The notes under the pieces are model-generated. The model saw only the letters and a program-made list of their open reading frames with translations, did no database searches and was not told the origin of the DNA. This document shows, in pieces, positions 9,900-22,370 of a stretch of 64,000 nt of DNA. The DNA is from Zygaena filipendulae (Eukaryota > Arthropoda > Insecta > Lepidoptera > Zygaenidae). Location: contig OU015652.1 in the NCBI GenBank assembly GCA_907165275.2, positions 77,001-141,000 of the forward strand. Reading direction: 5' to 3'. How positions within the stretch are numbered: the stretch's first letter is position 1; each line of letters begins with the position of its first letter. Position numbers and translations under genes: made by a program.

Positions 9900-10144
9900 T
9901 AATTGGACATAGATAAGCAATAGTGTGTTAACCCACACTGGAGAAATTTTGAGTAAATCGTGTTTTAAAAGTAGGAGCGCCATTTTGTATCAACATTTTT
10001 TATGTTCAATATTTAGTTACACATTTAAGCAATGTAATAAGGTAAACACATAATTAAAAACCTCCCCTAACTCTCAACAAATCGTTCTGAATCAATAACT
10101 TCATTTTGTGGGTTAACATGTTATTGCTTATCTGCGTCCAATTA
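9900..10144. mobile_element. Mariner-type MITE with TA duplication
   Basis: The element is 9902-10142 (241 bp), flanked by TA at 9900-9901 and 10143-10144. The inverted ends of about 36 bp start ATTGGAC, share AGATAAGCAATA and GTTAACCCACA, and differ at a few positions. There is no coding frame. TA target, size and long ends fit a Tc1/mariner-derived MITE. It is unrelated in sequence to the element at 4433. Confidence 0.75.
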
Positions 10145-10438
10145 TAGACTGTTAAAATGATTGTATCCGTTATAGTTACCTAGTGGTAGCCGCTGAAAGA
10201 GAACACACCACCATCGAATGAGGACCGCCCGTGTTCTATTAGGTAGAGAACGTATTTCTTTTCTAAGCTGACGCCTGACATTGGCTTAATTAATACCATC
10301 AATAAGGAACCGCACTGGTCGTGGTAGCGACTAGCGACATTGTATATTACTGTTGTAGCGACGTCGTTGTTAATAGTCGGGTGTATCACAAAAAGCAGGC
10401 TGTAGTGTTGTAGTTACGGGTTCGATGCTCGGCGCAGA

Positions 10439-10476
10439 CGGCGCGGCGCGGCGCGGCGCGGCGCGGCGCGGCGCGG
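10439..10476. repeat. (GGCGC)n repeat
   Basis: About seven perfect 5-bp units of GGCGC. Confidence 0.9.
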
Positions 10477-10790
10477 CCTCCTCCCGGCGACACGAGTGGG
10501 CGGTAACAATAGCAGTCGAAAACATTACTTTCATTTTCGACTTCACACATCCTGCTTTACGTCTATAGATATGTTTGCAACATCTGTCAAATTTAATAAT
10601 GGAATGAACATAAAAACATGCGCTTGCGACTCAGTATTGACGTGACAGAATTAAAACATCTAGCATCAGAAAATTTTGCTTGTTTTGCTCTGATCGCGTC
10701 TAAAAAAGGTAAATTTTAAAAATCCATCTAAGGAATAGGTACCTATTGTCTTGTAGGTCGGTACGTGGCTGCCTTCCCAACAGCCACAGG

Positions 10791-11528
10791 GTCACACGTA
10801 GGGTTTTTTTTTTTTTTTTTTTGGCACCTTTTTTTTGCAAAATATAGAATTTTTCCGAAAAATATGCAAAAATATAGTACTTTTGCTAAATGCAGGGAGA
10901 AAATAGTACATATTTATTTTTAATCATAATGTATCCGGCAGCATTCATCTACAAATTATTGATAGTTTGACAGTTGACATTTTGTGGCCGCGTATGCGTT
11001 TCGTTCTGAACTACCCCGTGCTGCGTCACGGGTGCGTTCTAGACCAGTCACAGTTAATATAAAAAAGTGTAACAGTTGAATGGGGATGTGGACTACTTTT
11101 GAAAATCAAAATTCTAATTAGTTAGAAAATAAAAAAACAATAGACACGTATATTTGCTTTTTTAATTAAATTAAAATAAACAGAGATAAAGCGCATTAAA
11201 GTTTAGGGTGAGGGGGTCGTGACGTCACTAACAGCTAAAACCACCATACAAACTGTCAGAATAGTGACGTCACGCGAAATTTCAACTCAATATATCGCCG
11301 TTATTTTTTGATTACGTAAAAAAAGAAAAAATATGTGTCCAATATTTTTTAATAATCTACAAGACGGACTAAAAAATAAAAATTAGTCAACATGCCTATT
11401 GGGGATTAAAATATAGTATTTTTCGTACTTACTATATATTTTTTCTATAATACATAGTATAATTGATTGAAATATAGTACGATACTATATAATATAGTAC
11501 GGGTGGCAATGGCAACCCTAGTCACACG
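10791..11528. mobile_element. Non-autonomous hAT-like element with nested MITE
   Basis: The element 10799-11520 is bounded by an exact 8-bp duplication, GTCACACG (10791-10798 and 11521-11528). Its ends are inverted: TAGGGTT at the left and AACCCTA at the right. Copies of a TATAGTAC-like motif recur near both ends (about 10850-10910 and 11405-11505), as expected of subterminal transposase-binding repeats. An intact family A MITE sits inside (11083-11396), and a long T-run follows the left end. No transposase frame is present. Confidence 0.8.
11083..11396 (-). mobile_element. MITE family A, copy 2, inside the hAT-like element
   Basis: Reverse-orientation partner of 8413-8736 with high identity over the full length. 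It carries GTGACGTCAC at 11219-11228 and 11264-11273. Its position inside the hAT-like element shows that it inserted later than that element. Together with copy 1 it forms a 2.3-kb-spaced inverted pair. Confidence 0.85.
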
Positions 11529-12059
11529 CGGCACGCGCCGGGCACCTACGCGCGGATCCAAATTAAATTCTCACACATCGCGCGAACTGTACGCTATGCA
11601 CGTTATTATTATTGATCTCCGACGTGTTCCCATCATTCGACCGTCAAATTGTAATGGACCTTTGGATCTGGATTTACTTACGATCTGTTTTTACCGTTTC
11701 ACTGGTAATCTTAAGAAATTATCACTAGTTACAACTCCTATTGTTTTTAATTTTAAAATGAAACTTACTCGTTATTTCTGTAAACAATAAAATTCTTTCT
11801 ACGGAATTACATTGACAATAGAAAACATAAGTGACCATCGACAGGTTGCAAGTTCGAATGTCTATAACTGTGAATGCTAAAAAACAAGGAATAATCAGCT
11901 GCGACTTAAGGCACAGACAACTCACGCTCAACACTCTCACGTTATTAAGTTTTTTTTTTAATGTCATAATATGTCATGTTATTAAAAGGTACAAAAATAA
12001 GTTTGATTCAAGTGAATAATTTTCATAAAGTTATCAAGTGACCATTTGATAAACCATCT

Positions 12060-12366
12060 CAAAATTCTGTTTAATCCGTCAGTCAGTTAGATAGTAAAAA
12101 AATAATAGACACGTATTTTTTGTTTTTACGAATTATTGAAATAATACTTAGATAAAATCCACTGAAGTTTATAGGAGTGGGAGGTCGCGACATCGTAACT
12201 AAGTATAAAGTATCTAGGTACCTAGGTGTGACGTCACACAGAATTTCAACTCAATGTATCGCCGTTATTTTTTGATAACCTAAGTAAAAAAGGGAAAATA
12301 CGTGTCCAATATTATTTATTAATCTACAAAACGGACTGAAAATTCAAATTTAGTCATCATGCCTAC
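12060..12366 (-). mobile_element. MITE family A, copy 3, diverged
   Basis: Alignable to copy 2 over both arms (AATAGACACGTATTTTT at the left; TGTATCGCCGTTATTTTTTG and GTCATCATGCCTA at the right). It has many substitutions and small gaps. One GTGACGTCAC survives (12228-12237); the other site has become GCGACATCG-like. It is an older copy than the two upstream. Confidence 0.75.
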
Positions 12367-13145
12367 TAACTGCGAGTAAACAAACTCTGATCTGTAGTTT
12401 TACAATAATAAGTGTAGATATAGAGAAATGACAGAAGTTCAAGCAAAGAAACCATACAATATTTAATTTACTTTGTAAACATGGTTGGGCACACCGCAGC
12501 CTCACCACACGCAAGCCAACTGGGAACATGTGGCGTCTGCATTTTTTTTGGGTGGAACTTCTTTCATAAAATGCTGTAGATCAAGACGCGATGGTGAGTG
12601 ATGAGGGCAAGATTGGGCCCCGTGCCACCCGCGCCAAACTTCTCATACATTGGCATCGTCGGTCGGCTTTGTTATTTTCGGTAGTCTTTAATGCGGTATT
12701 TTGGGCACAATGGCAGTAGTTTAACAATAGTGTCGTCCCGAAACGTCATAATATCACTGAAAATAGCGGCCTCGGGTCGCAGATGTGACGGCGACAGGAA
12801 GCAACCGACGACCGGGGCGGGGCGGGGGCGAGCAGCGACTAACCTCCTTCGTGACGTCACTCTCACCCTCCAGACGTCCACCCGTCCCCAGTCTCCCCCG
12901 CGGAACACTACTAAAGAAATTATAGAAGTTTTATTCAATCGTCCAATTCCATTTATATCAGAGAACACAGCAGTAGTTCCCTTGATGAGCGCGGCCTCTC
13001 GTCAGATTTTCGATGTTATAATCTGAGAACTGCCGTATGTATGTGCAGACCCGCATAACTCGTATTTTAAATGGAAAAACGAAACGTCAGACATGGAAAA
13101 CAGAAGACAGTAAGATGTTGGTGGAAAATGGCAATGTTGTTGGTC
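12367..13145. other. No recognised gene
   Basis: Mixed sequence with a GC-rich part at about 12770-12910. A plus-strand frame at 12691-13026 and an opposed one at 12672-12968 overlap over that GC-rich part and have no recognisable domain. I treat both as chance. Confidence 0.4.
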
Positions 13146-13164
13146 ATTATCTTCTATCTATACC

Positions 13165-13468
13165 TACTATAATAAAAGAGTAGAATCCGTGATTCTGTAC
13201 ATTGAATATTTTTGACAAATTTTGACAGGGAGTGATAAAAGAAGAGTAACCAACCACAAAAAAAGAGTTTTTAAAATTATTTTCTGTTTGTCTGTCTGTC
13301 TGTTCGCGATAATCGCCGAACCCACTGAACGGATTTTCATGCGGTTTTGACAGGTAGATTAAGCTAAACCTGGAGTAGCTCCAGGTATAGGCTTTGTTTC
13401 ATTTAAAATCGGATGTTGGGAAAAAAAATTGTCATACAAAAACGTTTCATGCGGGTGAAACGCATGTA
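13165..13468 (+). mobile_element. Helitron-like fragment, degenerate
   Basis: It starts near TACTATAATAAAAGAG and contains GTCTGTCTGTCTGTTCGCG and a CACTGAACGGATTTTCATG block of the type seen in lepidopteran interspersed repeats. It ends near the hairpin-like GCGGGTGAAACGC. The terminal CTAG is missing. The family call is tentative. Confidence 0.4.
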
Positions 13469-13956
13469 CCTGTACCTAGTACCTACTGTAAAAAGTCGAG
13501 GCGGAAACACACTGATGAGTTGTCACTAAATTGCAATTTTTGAGTTACTTTCATTCAGAGGGTGCGACAGAGAACGCTCACCTGCAACATTTCACACCAC
13601 GGCCCGGGCGAGAACGTTGGCTCGTCTCGGTCTCGCGGGCCGCGGCCTGCACTCGCCCTCGCCCAGCTCGCGCCGCGCCGCACACGCTGCGGAGAAATCA
13701 GAACACGACCACATGCATACTTGGCTAATTGTTACTCCGAATACTAGGCTCGGACCGAGTGAATGAATGTTGGCATTGTTCGGCGATCATTGTTCACATT
13801 CAGTTCACAGTTTTGTTGTGGACAAGGAAATCGTGTATTATCTATACAACGCTTAATAACGCTTGGACATACAAGGTATACCTATTTGCTTATTTTAGTT
13901 TATACTCGTAACTCTGCGCTGGTACAGCGCGAGACTAGTAATAATTTATAACACTA

Positions 13957-14068
13957 CTAAATGTTCCCGCGGTTTTACCCGCGTAAATTTCGGAGTTCCC
14001 GCGGGAATTCCGGGACAAAAATTACCCTATGTCCTTTTCTGTACCCCTGACTAGGTGTATGCAAAATT
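13957..14068 (-). mobile_element. Helitron-like fragment (family 1)
   Basis: CCCGCGGTTTTACCCGCG (the 3' hairpin in reverse) is followed by CGGAGTTCCCGCGGGAATTC and ACCCTATGTCC. These blocks are shared with the copies at 57154 and 61372. It breaks off at GGGCCCGAGG, so the 5' half is missing. Confidence 0.7.
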
Positions 14069-17000
14069 TCCGGGCCCGAGGTGCGAGGGAGAGGCGGGGG
14101 AGTTGTTTCAAGGGTGCAGGTTGCAACAGGCCGAGATGTTGTTAGTTGAACACAGTCACACACAGCAGCACGGTACCAGTCTGCACCGGAATCACCTCAG
14201 GCTCGCGGACATGTCACGGCATGTTCGAGGAGGCACGAAGCTCTTTACGTACCTTGTGTTATTATTCTTTGTCCATTGACCACGTGACGATCGACTTATG
14301 AAATGTTAAAACACCTCAACACTGCTCAAACGTCTAAACCCAGCCTGCAGCGAAGTGTTTCCCACGCCTCCCCCCCTCGCCCCCTCGGCCGCGCCACACC
14401 AATGTTTCCATATTCATACTCATAATTTCATGACGGGCCGCAATTGAACCGCTTTCTACAAACTTTCTTGTTTCGTGTATACTGTATAGTCTCCCGGCGC
14501 GGCGCGGCGGCGGGCGGCGCGGCGTAGGTACAGCTGGTCATCTAGATAGCTACATAACAACCATTCGTACAACTATCGTTTAACAAAGTGGCAACTTTCA
14601 CATGATAATTACTATAATATACCTTTCTTGTGGCGCATATTGTTATTGGTAGGTATATCATTACCATATTTTTAATTGCTTTCTCATACAATACTAAGAC
14701 AAAATCTCTCTCTCTTTTCATACAAATAATATTGACCTTAATAATTACAATCTTTGTTCCGATCGATTTTAGTTTCAATTCATTTCCAAATTTCATCTGC
14801 CAGATACCAGAAAGTGGTTTTAAAATGTTTGCAGATGTTGAAATGAATAGCAAATACGAATATTGCAAGATAAGCTTGTAAAATCTTATACAAGTCTTTT
14901 GTTTTCGGTTGATCGGGCAAGCAAGTCTTCTCAAGCATAAGTCGAGTTCAGTCATACGTTTGCAGCTACACCGATGATTTGCTCTGAGTTCCCAATAAGT
15001 GCCTACTAACATCTCGCTTCCCGGTTCAGTGCCTTCCGTGGTGCCAACAGTTAAAGGCGCCGGGCGCTCACCGTGGAATTGTTCAATCGCTTGTCCCAGC
15101 GAGTCGAGCGACAGCTACGGCATGACTACGACCGCGGCTAATTAAGTTAAATTGCTTTCTTTCCTCGTCGTTGACGACACGATGCGATCCCGCCCGGGGC
15201 CGGGACCTTGCTGAAACATCCAGGCGCCTGTTGGCTGTTTGTTGACACGCCAGTGACGTGCGAGGGAATGACTGCGTAGCGTAGGTACTTGACCGGTGAG
15301 CTGTTTGTGTTGGACTCGATTACAAACAGAGATCCCGACCGCCGCCGCTCCTTTGATGTCCGCGGATGACGGACGTAGACCGGCCGCATCGGGGCCGCAG
15401 CCGGCACCACACGAGCTATCTTTTTGCGATCATCAAACTGATTATATCGTTATAAAGTAGCACGCGCATAAATTACATCTCGTTTCGTGTGAACATTATT
15501 TTCTAGCTGGGAATGTACGAGTATGTAGGTGATTAGTGATTACATCATGACGTAATGCTAGGTAGGTAGGTATGTAGGCAGTTACTCGTTGTAAGAGCCG
15601 CTTTGTTCGCCATAAGCGTGGTATATCAGAGCGGCAGATGCGCGCAAGCAACGTCGTAAGAGTGGCTCGAGATCGGGTGAATCACCGAGCTCGTGACATC
15701 TGCAACCAGTAAGTACCTACTTGAATACGTGACTGTTTTGCACTAGTTTTCTCGAGAGCGCACTCGGGATAGTGTGGTGACGTGCGGCGGCTCGCGCGTC
15801 GTCAATCAAAGCATGTGGGTCGCGCGTCTCTCGCCGGGGGTGCAGTTGAGTCGCGCTCTTTGCTCCGAGTCGTGACCTATCGGCGTCGAAGAGAGTGAGC
15901 CGGACAAGTGAGACAAAGAGAGATATTGCGATGCGATATCGCGACCACACTCTAGAGGTATATAGCTACGAAAGAGCGAAGTGATTATAAATCTGTCGGA
16001 GTGGCCGATGCCTGATTCCTGTGATCTGCAATAAGTCACCGAGTTGAGCGCACGCTCTGTTCGCTACTACTGTCCCTCGTCAGTCGCCGCGTCACGGCGC
16101 GCCCACGCATCTAGGCTACGTCTGGTTAGCGACTAAGATTAGTGCTCAGTCCTTTTATTTTCAGCCTGATTAATTAGCACAGCAGTCGGGGCAGAATTGA
16201 GACCACTTACAATATGCGCAGTCTCTACGCGTCGCCGCTCGGAGTCGGCAGCTCACAACAAGCTTCAATGATTCTATATTTCACATGATTTGCATCATTT
16301 ATAATTTACCTTACCAAAGTAGATACCTACCTACTTACAAATTTTATCCAACCTAACTTTTACACGTCTAGGTAATTATGGTTGAGAGTAGGTAAGATTT
16401 AAAATTCATACTTTATTACTTATTATATAACTATCCATGTGGTATTAACGTGCATGGCACAACCCTGCCAGATCAGAATTAGTTACCTCAGTAAGCAAAA
16501 GAATGGATAGGTAGGTTATTGAAAACGGCCTTACCTAGGCAAACATTCCAAATCGGTAAGCAGCTTTGTAGTTTATTGCCTCGGACCAATAAAATGAGGT
16601 CTGAGTAAGTACAAAGAGCAGCCGAGCCAGCCGCTAGTCTCCACGAAAGTAGAATTGCACGTGTTTGTTATTCCACGTACCTATGTACCTATGTACTTAC
16701 GTAACTATTATTGCGTTGAGCAATGTCAAACGGACAGAGGTACGACTCGCATTATAAACCGATATGAACTGTTTATCGATTCAAAACATAGAATATAAAT
16801 GCAAATTAAATCGTATTATCATATCCCACTGCGTAAGAAAGTAAAGCCAGGCAGGCGGTAGCGGTGCGCGTGCGCGGAATATGATTGCGGGGAAATGTGG
16901 TCGTGTGGACCATACGAGCTGGGGACCGATTCTGCTCACCTCACGCAACACAAAACGGCACTGCTCCTGCTTAGGTAAGGGCGAAATGTACCTTCGTTGG

Positions 17001-18373
17001 GATGGTTGATCGGCTCAAGTATGCGAGTGTCGATATACGCGTCGAGGCCCTTAACGATGCAGGAGTTGGGCGGTTTTGTGTGAGCAGAATTAGCCCTCAG
17101 GCGCGTTGGGAAAATGTTTGCTGCGCACAAGGCAATCCCCGAAGCGTTGTTGAAGAGATGAGAGAAAACACAAGTCGACTTCTATCGTGCTATGTCGGGG
17201 AAAAGATACGTGCAAGTGTGGCGGCGGTGAGTGGGAGGCATGTCGCGGGCCGCTTCAAATAAACATCACCCGCGATTGGCTTTTAACGCTGCAGATACGT
17301 AACGTGGTGTTTCCCAAGCCAGGCGCCAGGGAATTTAAATACATATAGAAAGAAAGAAGCCTAGTAATCAAATATACGTGATGAGAAAACGGACGAGGGC
17401 TCCATGTGGCTTTTGTGTGACAAAACATCGCCGAACATGATATTTGAGGCCATATTATGTGTTTCATGTAGGAAGGATGGTGCATTTGTATGGTGTGCGA
17501 TTTCCCATCGTCCGGAACGAGAAGAACCACTTAAACCACAGACCGTAACCCTTGATTGTGCGCTGTAATGTGATTGTGCGTGGCGCGCCTCGCGTTTGAT
17601 CTACCCGTGCTGCGGCCGGGTTAACTCTGCGATAAATACGCCATCAGTCTTCGAGATAATCCCAACGTAACAAATAAATCTTCGATCCATTTAAAACATG
17701 GATATTGCGATCGGCCGGCGGGGTCGACGACCGCTCCTTATTAAACTTGCACCGATTGCGTCGACGTCGCTTCTGCGTCTAATTTTTCGTACATGACACA
17801 TACGTCGTACGTTAACCCCGTTCCATGCAGTCGTAAATTGGCCGATGCGACAAAAACGTTATTTAATTGAATTAAAATAACGATAACATCGGCTTTTCGA
17901 TGCAGTAATTATTCTATGTAGTAAATACTTAGCGGGATATTAATGCGTATCTAGTATCTACGGCTGCACCAGCGCGACTGTGCAGCGTGCTAATGAGCTG
18001 TGCACTGCGGTTAAGGATGCGTCCACATGCGCCATGAACACAATATGAAACAGTTGGTGCGCCTCAACTTACGAAAAACTCACAATCGCTTCTCGTTTTC
18101 CAGATGTGAACACAGCCTTAGAGTGATTCCAAAACCAAAGCATAACAAATCCAAAATATTATGTTGAGCACTGTTCTTGTCGCGCCAATTAATTATTTTA
18201 ACAAAACCTTAGTGAACAATCGACGATGTTTTAACGACAACTCAAAACCGCACAATTATGGGTTTCCTTACCAATGCAAGCATATTTACATAGATTTTCA
18301 TTAAGCCCATCGACTGGAAAAACAAAAACCGCGAAATCGTTATAGATGTGGGAGCGGTAAGGTTTGGTGTTCA
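14069..18373. other. Long stretch without a recognised gene or repeat
   Basis: No open frame here has a recognisable domain; the longest (14542-15012, minus) translates to unstructured, AT-driven sequence. GC-rich islands occur at about 14340-14530 and 15560-16140. The latter contains CCAGTAAGTAC at about 15708, which would serve as a splice donor, so a non-coding exon is possible but unproven. TAGGTAGGTAGG runs at about 15560. Confidence 0.4.
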
Positions 18374-18427
18374 GGCCAGGCCAGACCAGATCAGGCCAGA
18401 CCAGGCCAGGCCAGACCAGCCAGGCCC
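18374..18427. repeat. CCAGGCCAGA-type tandem repeat
   Basis: Overlapping copies of CAGGCCAGACCAG with variants; GC-rich low-complexity sequence. Confidence 0.75.
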
Positions 18428-20154
18428 GGCGCGCGGCGCCGCCGCTCGCGTTCCGCAGAACTCCGCAGTTCCACACGTGCACTGCCTCTATAACCATTTT
18501 ACTGCCAACGCGCAACGTAGGTACCTACCGATTACGGCGCGTGCACTGAAGCCCGACACTTATGTTTATTGCAAGTTTATTTATACCTAACATATATTTG
18601 CTGCCATAAAATTCATTGCATCAATAGTAAAGTAGCCCGCACCTTTTCTATTGATATTTCTATCAACCCATTCTTAATTTTGTATACTCGATCAGTACAT
18701 AGATATTTGTAACTATCTACTAAAGTGTTCGTTCGTTCGGGGCTGTCTTTAGTTTGTACTTACCTTCCTTCTAATTTATCTTTGTATGAAATTTTAAGAG
18801 GACAGAAATATACCATTGGATATAAGTACCTAGTGTTGTGAACAGGGTCGGTCGCGGGCGTTGCGGAGCTGACGTGACGTCATGTGACGTATCCGTGTCG
18901 CCACCCGAGCGGATACAAATTACTGATGATATAAGACACGCGTAGTATGGAGTATGGAATCGGATGTCCATATTGTGTTGACCGCGGGCAGCCCCAATTA
19001 ATATCGCAATATCCGCTTCGCACGTCGCCATTGTTTGCCCCCGCACTAACGTTAAGTAGCTTTCAAGTGTCATCTTCAAATACCGCAGCTGCCTACTACT
19101 CACACGGGTCGCGGTACATAACTGCATACTTTCTTATTCACTTTATTGACCTAACGGTATGGTAGCCGTATACTATTGGTACATAATATTACTTCTCACC
19201 GGGAAATTCTTGTACGCTTTGTCTCATAATGCGATATGTATGGTTTTAGTGTTATTTAGCAAGTCCTATAGTGACATAATACAGACATTTTTCACTGGGA
19301 CAAGCGCGTAACCTGTCATTGAAGCTTTTATTTGGTCAAAGTTGGAAGCTGTACCTAACCGATAGGTATAATGTGCAATGTGCATTGTGACACACATTAA
19401 GTACGCTGCACGCTGCCCAGTGGTAGAATTTATATTTCATATTCTACGGTTTAAAAATTAAAGACTTACTAAAAAGAAAATCAACTGACGTAGCTACACG
19501 ATATTAACAGAATGTACCTATGGATAGATCAATTGCAATCGGAGTTAACTACATGCAGCAGGAGTTGCAACAAGTATGCTGCTGCCTATTGGACGGCACT
19601 TGATTTTTTTTTGTAATTCTACTACCTACTTGCAAAAATCTGTTATCGGCTTATTTGTTGAACAGTTAAATTTTCATTATATTGTTGTAGCAGTTGATTT
19701 TCCGAATAAAATAAAATAAAATAAAGTATTTAAACCATGAACCCGGTACCTCAGACAGCAATTAGTTATTCAATTATCAGATACATAACACATTTTCATG
19801 ATCGTCTTCATACGTTTTCGTTATTTTAGTTCGCTTTTAGCTATCTAGTAGGCTCCTATCTTGGTGCGCTCACCACATCTATGTGTAGATGTCCTGCTTA
19901 AGTGAAACTTCATGTACGTACATATTATACCTATACCTACGTAGTTATTTCAATAAATTTCGTGGAGTTTAATAAAGAAGTAACTATTTAATGCAGGGGT
20001 GCAACGTTGTGGGGCCGTGACTGTATTGTATAGTGCAAGTCGGGCAGCGGGATCGAACGGCGCGCGGTGTCTAGTGTGGGATTGCGAGATCGTAACTCAG
20101 CCGCACCGCCGGCTATTTAGAGGGTAAAACTGGCGCTGGGGACAGGGCCGAGAC
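18428..20154. other. No recognised gene
   Basis: Unrecognised sequence. A (AATAA)n-like run (19705-19727) may be the tail of an old non-LTR retrotransposon. No coding frame with a domain is visible. Confidence 0.4.
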
Positions 20155-20202
20155 GACGACGGGACGGGACGGAGACGGGACGGGACGGGACGGGGCGGGG
20201 CG
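20155..20202. repeat. (GGGAC)n repeat
   Basis: Imperfect tandem GGGAC units, ending in a GGGGC run. Confidence 0.85.
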
Positions 20203-20642
20203 CTGATAGACACATGTACGACTAATATCCGATGCTAAACATTAAACTAAAATTTAAACTGCGTGACTGTCGTGCAACGTGATATTTTTCTGTCATGTTT
20301 ACGATAATTATATTTAAAATGTCAGTATACTTGGATCAACCAACGAGCCTATAAGCAAAAAATAGAGACTTGTAAATATAGAATTACAGCCAGTGTGCAT
20401 TTTTTTTTTGTTTAATTTTCCTACTAAACTCCATCGGCGGGTTTAAATAATAATTTATTGAAGGCAATGAAACCATTTTACACACAATAGAAAATAATCA
20501 TAAAATAAAATAAAAATGACGCAACATAACCACATAGGTATACATACATTAATGCTAAAATGCACGGCGGAAGTGCTAGTAGTAGCACTATTTATTGTAA
20601 TAGTACCTACTCTACAGCTGGAAACGCTGCGGCGAAGGCCCA

Positions 20643-20774
20643 GGGGTCGTATTTTTTAATCACTCGAATTACTTTTCGCACACGGAATTGCAAGATTCAA
20701 ATGTATGAGGATTCGCTCGTGAATTCGCGATTCCGTGCGTGAAAGTAATTCGAGCGATTCGAAAATAGGGCCCC
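20643..20774. mobile_element. Short MITE with ~48-bp inverted ends
   Basis: The two arms (20643-20690 and 20727-20774) are reverse complements with about eight mismatches. They share GGGG, TATTTT, CTCGAATTACTTT and ACGGAAT blocks. The loop is about 36 bp. Ends are GGGG and CCCC. Flanks do not show an obvious target duplication, so the superfamily is undecided. Confidence 0.75.
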
Positions 20775-22366
20775 AGTCCTCTTGGCCAAGTTGACAAACT
20801 ATATTCATTATTATCGTCAGAAAAAACTAAGGAATATAATAGTTATGTTACAAAGTCTAATTTTTCATGACCACATGACATGATGATAGATTTGTCAAGT
20901 TGGTTTAGGAGACTGGGGTGAACCTCGCGCGAGACGCTCCACTGCGATCCGGTTACGGTTTACACGTATGTAACGAGCACTCACGACAGTCGGCACACAA
21001 TCGAGTCACACGAGAACGGGCCATGAATCGAGAATTGTGTTACAAAATACTGGCAACGACATCGATATTAAATACGAGACTCGACTTCTCAAAACAAAAG
21101 TGCTAACCTCTATTTGTCTTGGTTGATATCATCCGCACCGAAACAAACTACGGGTTTTCTCATGTCTGCAGTGAGCGGGCGTCACAATTAGTTTGTGTCT
21201 AGAGAGAGTTCGTAAAACGAAGTGTTTGCTATATTCATCTGCAGCGTCCGCTTCGGTTCGTACTTCGTAGACATACCCTGGGGCTTACATTAGCGAATTA
21301 CGTTACGATAAATGAGAAAAAATAGCCTAATTGATTAAAGTAGTTCGATCGAAGGAGACTAAACTGTCGAATGTTCTCCGAACATATCGAACATATCGGG
21401 GTGGCATTTATAGGAGGAGTAGGAAGAAAGCAGTTAAAACGCGTTTATACTTTTTGATTCACGTGTCAAGTACAATACGTGTTTAAGTACAATATTAATT
21501 ATATCTGCGATGCGGACTTCCCACATATCGCAGCGAGATGATTACAAATCTGATATTGTATCGATGCAATCGTAGGATATAGGTTTTGTTCACTCTACCA
21601 TTAAGGTACAAACATAATGTCTGTGAGTGTTAACAATCCTCTCCCATGCCGCTAAAGTTTCTCCGAATAGACCACACATCACAATCTAACTGTGCGCTTA
21701 TCGAGTCTCATTTTACGTCAAATCGCTGCTTAGGTATTATAGGTGCTTACACATGCTAATCCGCTCTCCGCTTGTGCCCGCAGCCGCCGCGCGCCGCGCG
21801 CCGCTCCGCTACCACCTACTACCCGCCGCCTGCAGTCGCTGTCGTAAAGTTTAACGTTGGCTATAAACGCGAGTGCTCGTAATCTCGCCGCTGCACGCTG
21901 CGATCTGCTCCGTTAGTAGTCCGCAGCACGCCATGCCAGGCCGTTTGACGGCCGCTTTGCAGATCAAACTCGATCGAACCATCCGTATCGCTTTATTTAT
22001 TCATACTCGACAATCACAGTCGAAAATCAAAGCGTCACCAAATATTTAAACATAAAAGAATAATAAAAACTATCCAAAATGGGTACATAATTCATGTCAC
22101 CAATTTGCCACACGAAGGTCAATATAAACATGCACCAGCGATAAATATACATATGCACCTTTTTGTATTACTAACATTTAACCTTTGGCTACAGGAATTA
22201 ATTGAGTCTTTACGAGTTACGAGGTATACTAGCGAGTGGCGACACTTATTTTTGTATGTTTTTATATTACTTTCTTTTTCTATTTGTAACAGGCTACAGG
22301 TTGGAGCACAGCTCACCTGACGTAAAGTGAAGATGTGGACTGTGGTCGGTACTGTAAACAAACTTA
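20775..22366. other. No recognised gene
   Basis: Mixed sequence with a GC-rich patch at 21775-21960. I see nothing I can name in it. Confidence 0.4.
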
Positions 22367-22370
22367 CTAT

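Noticed and set aside
12691..13026. 111-codon frame opposed to a 98-codon frame
   Set aside because: Mirrored frames in GC-rich DNA, low-complexity translation, no domain, no splice context.
14542..15012. 156-codon minus-strand frame, the longest outside transposons in its region
   Set aside because: The translation has no domain, the composition matches surrounding AT-rich DNA and it overlaps an opposed frame of similar quality.
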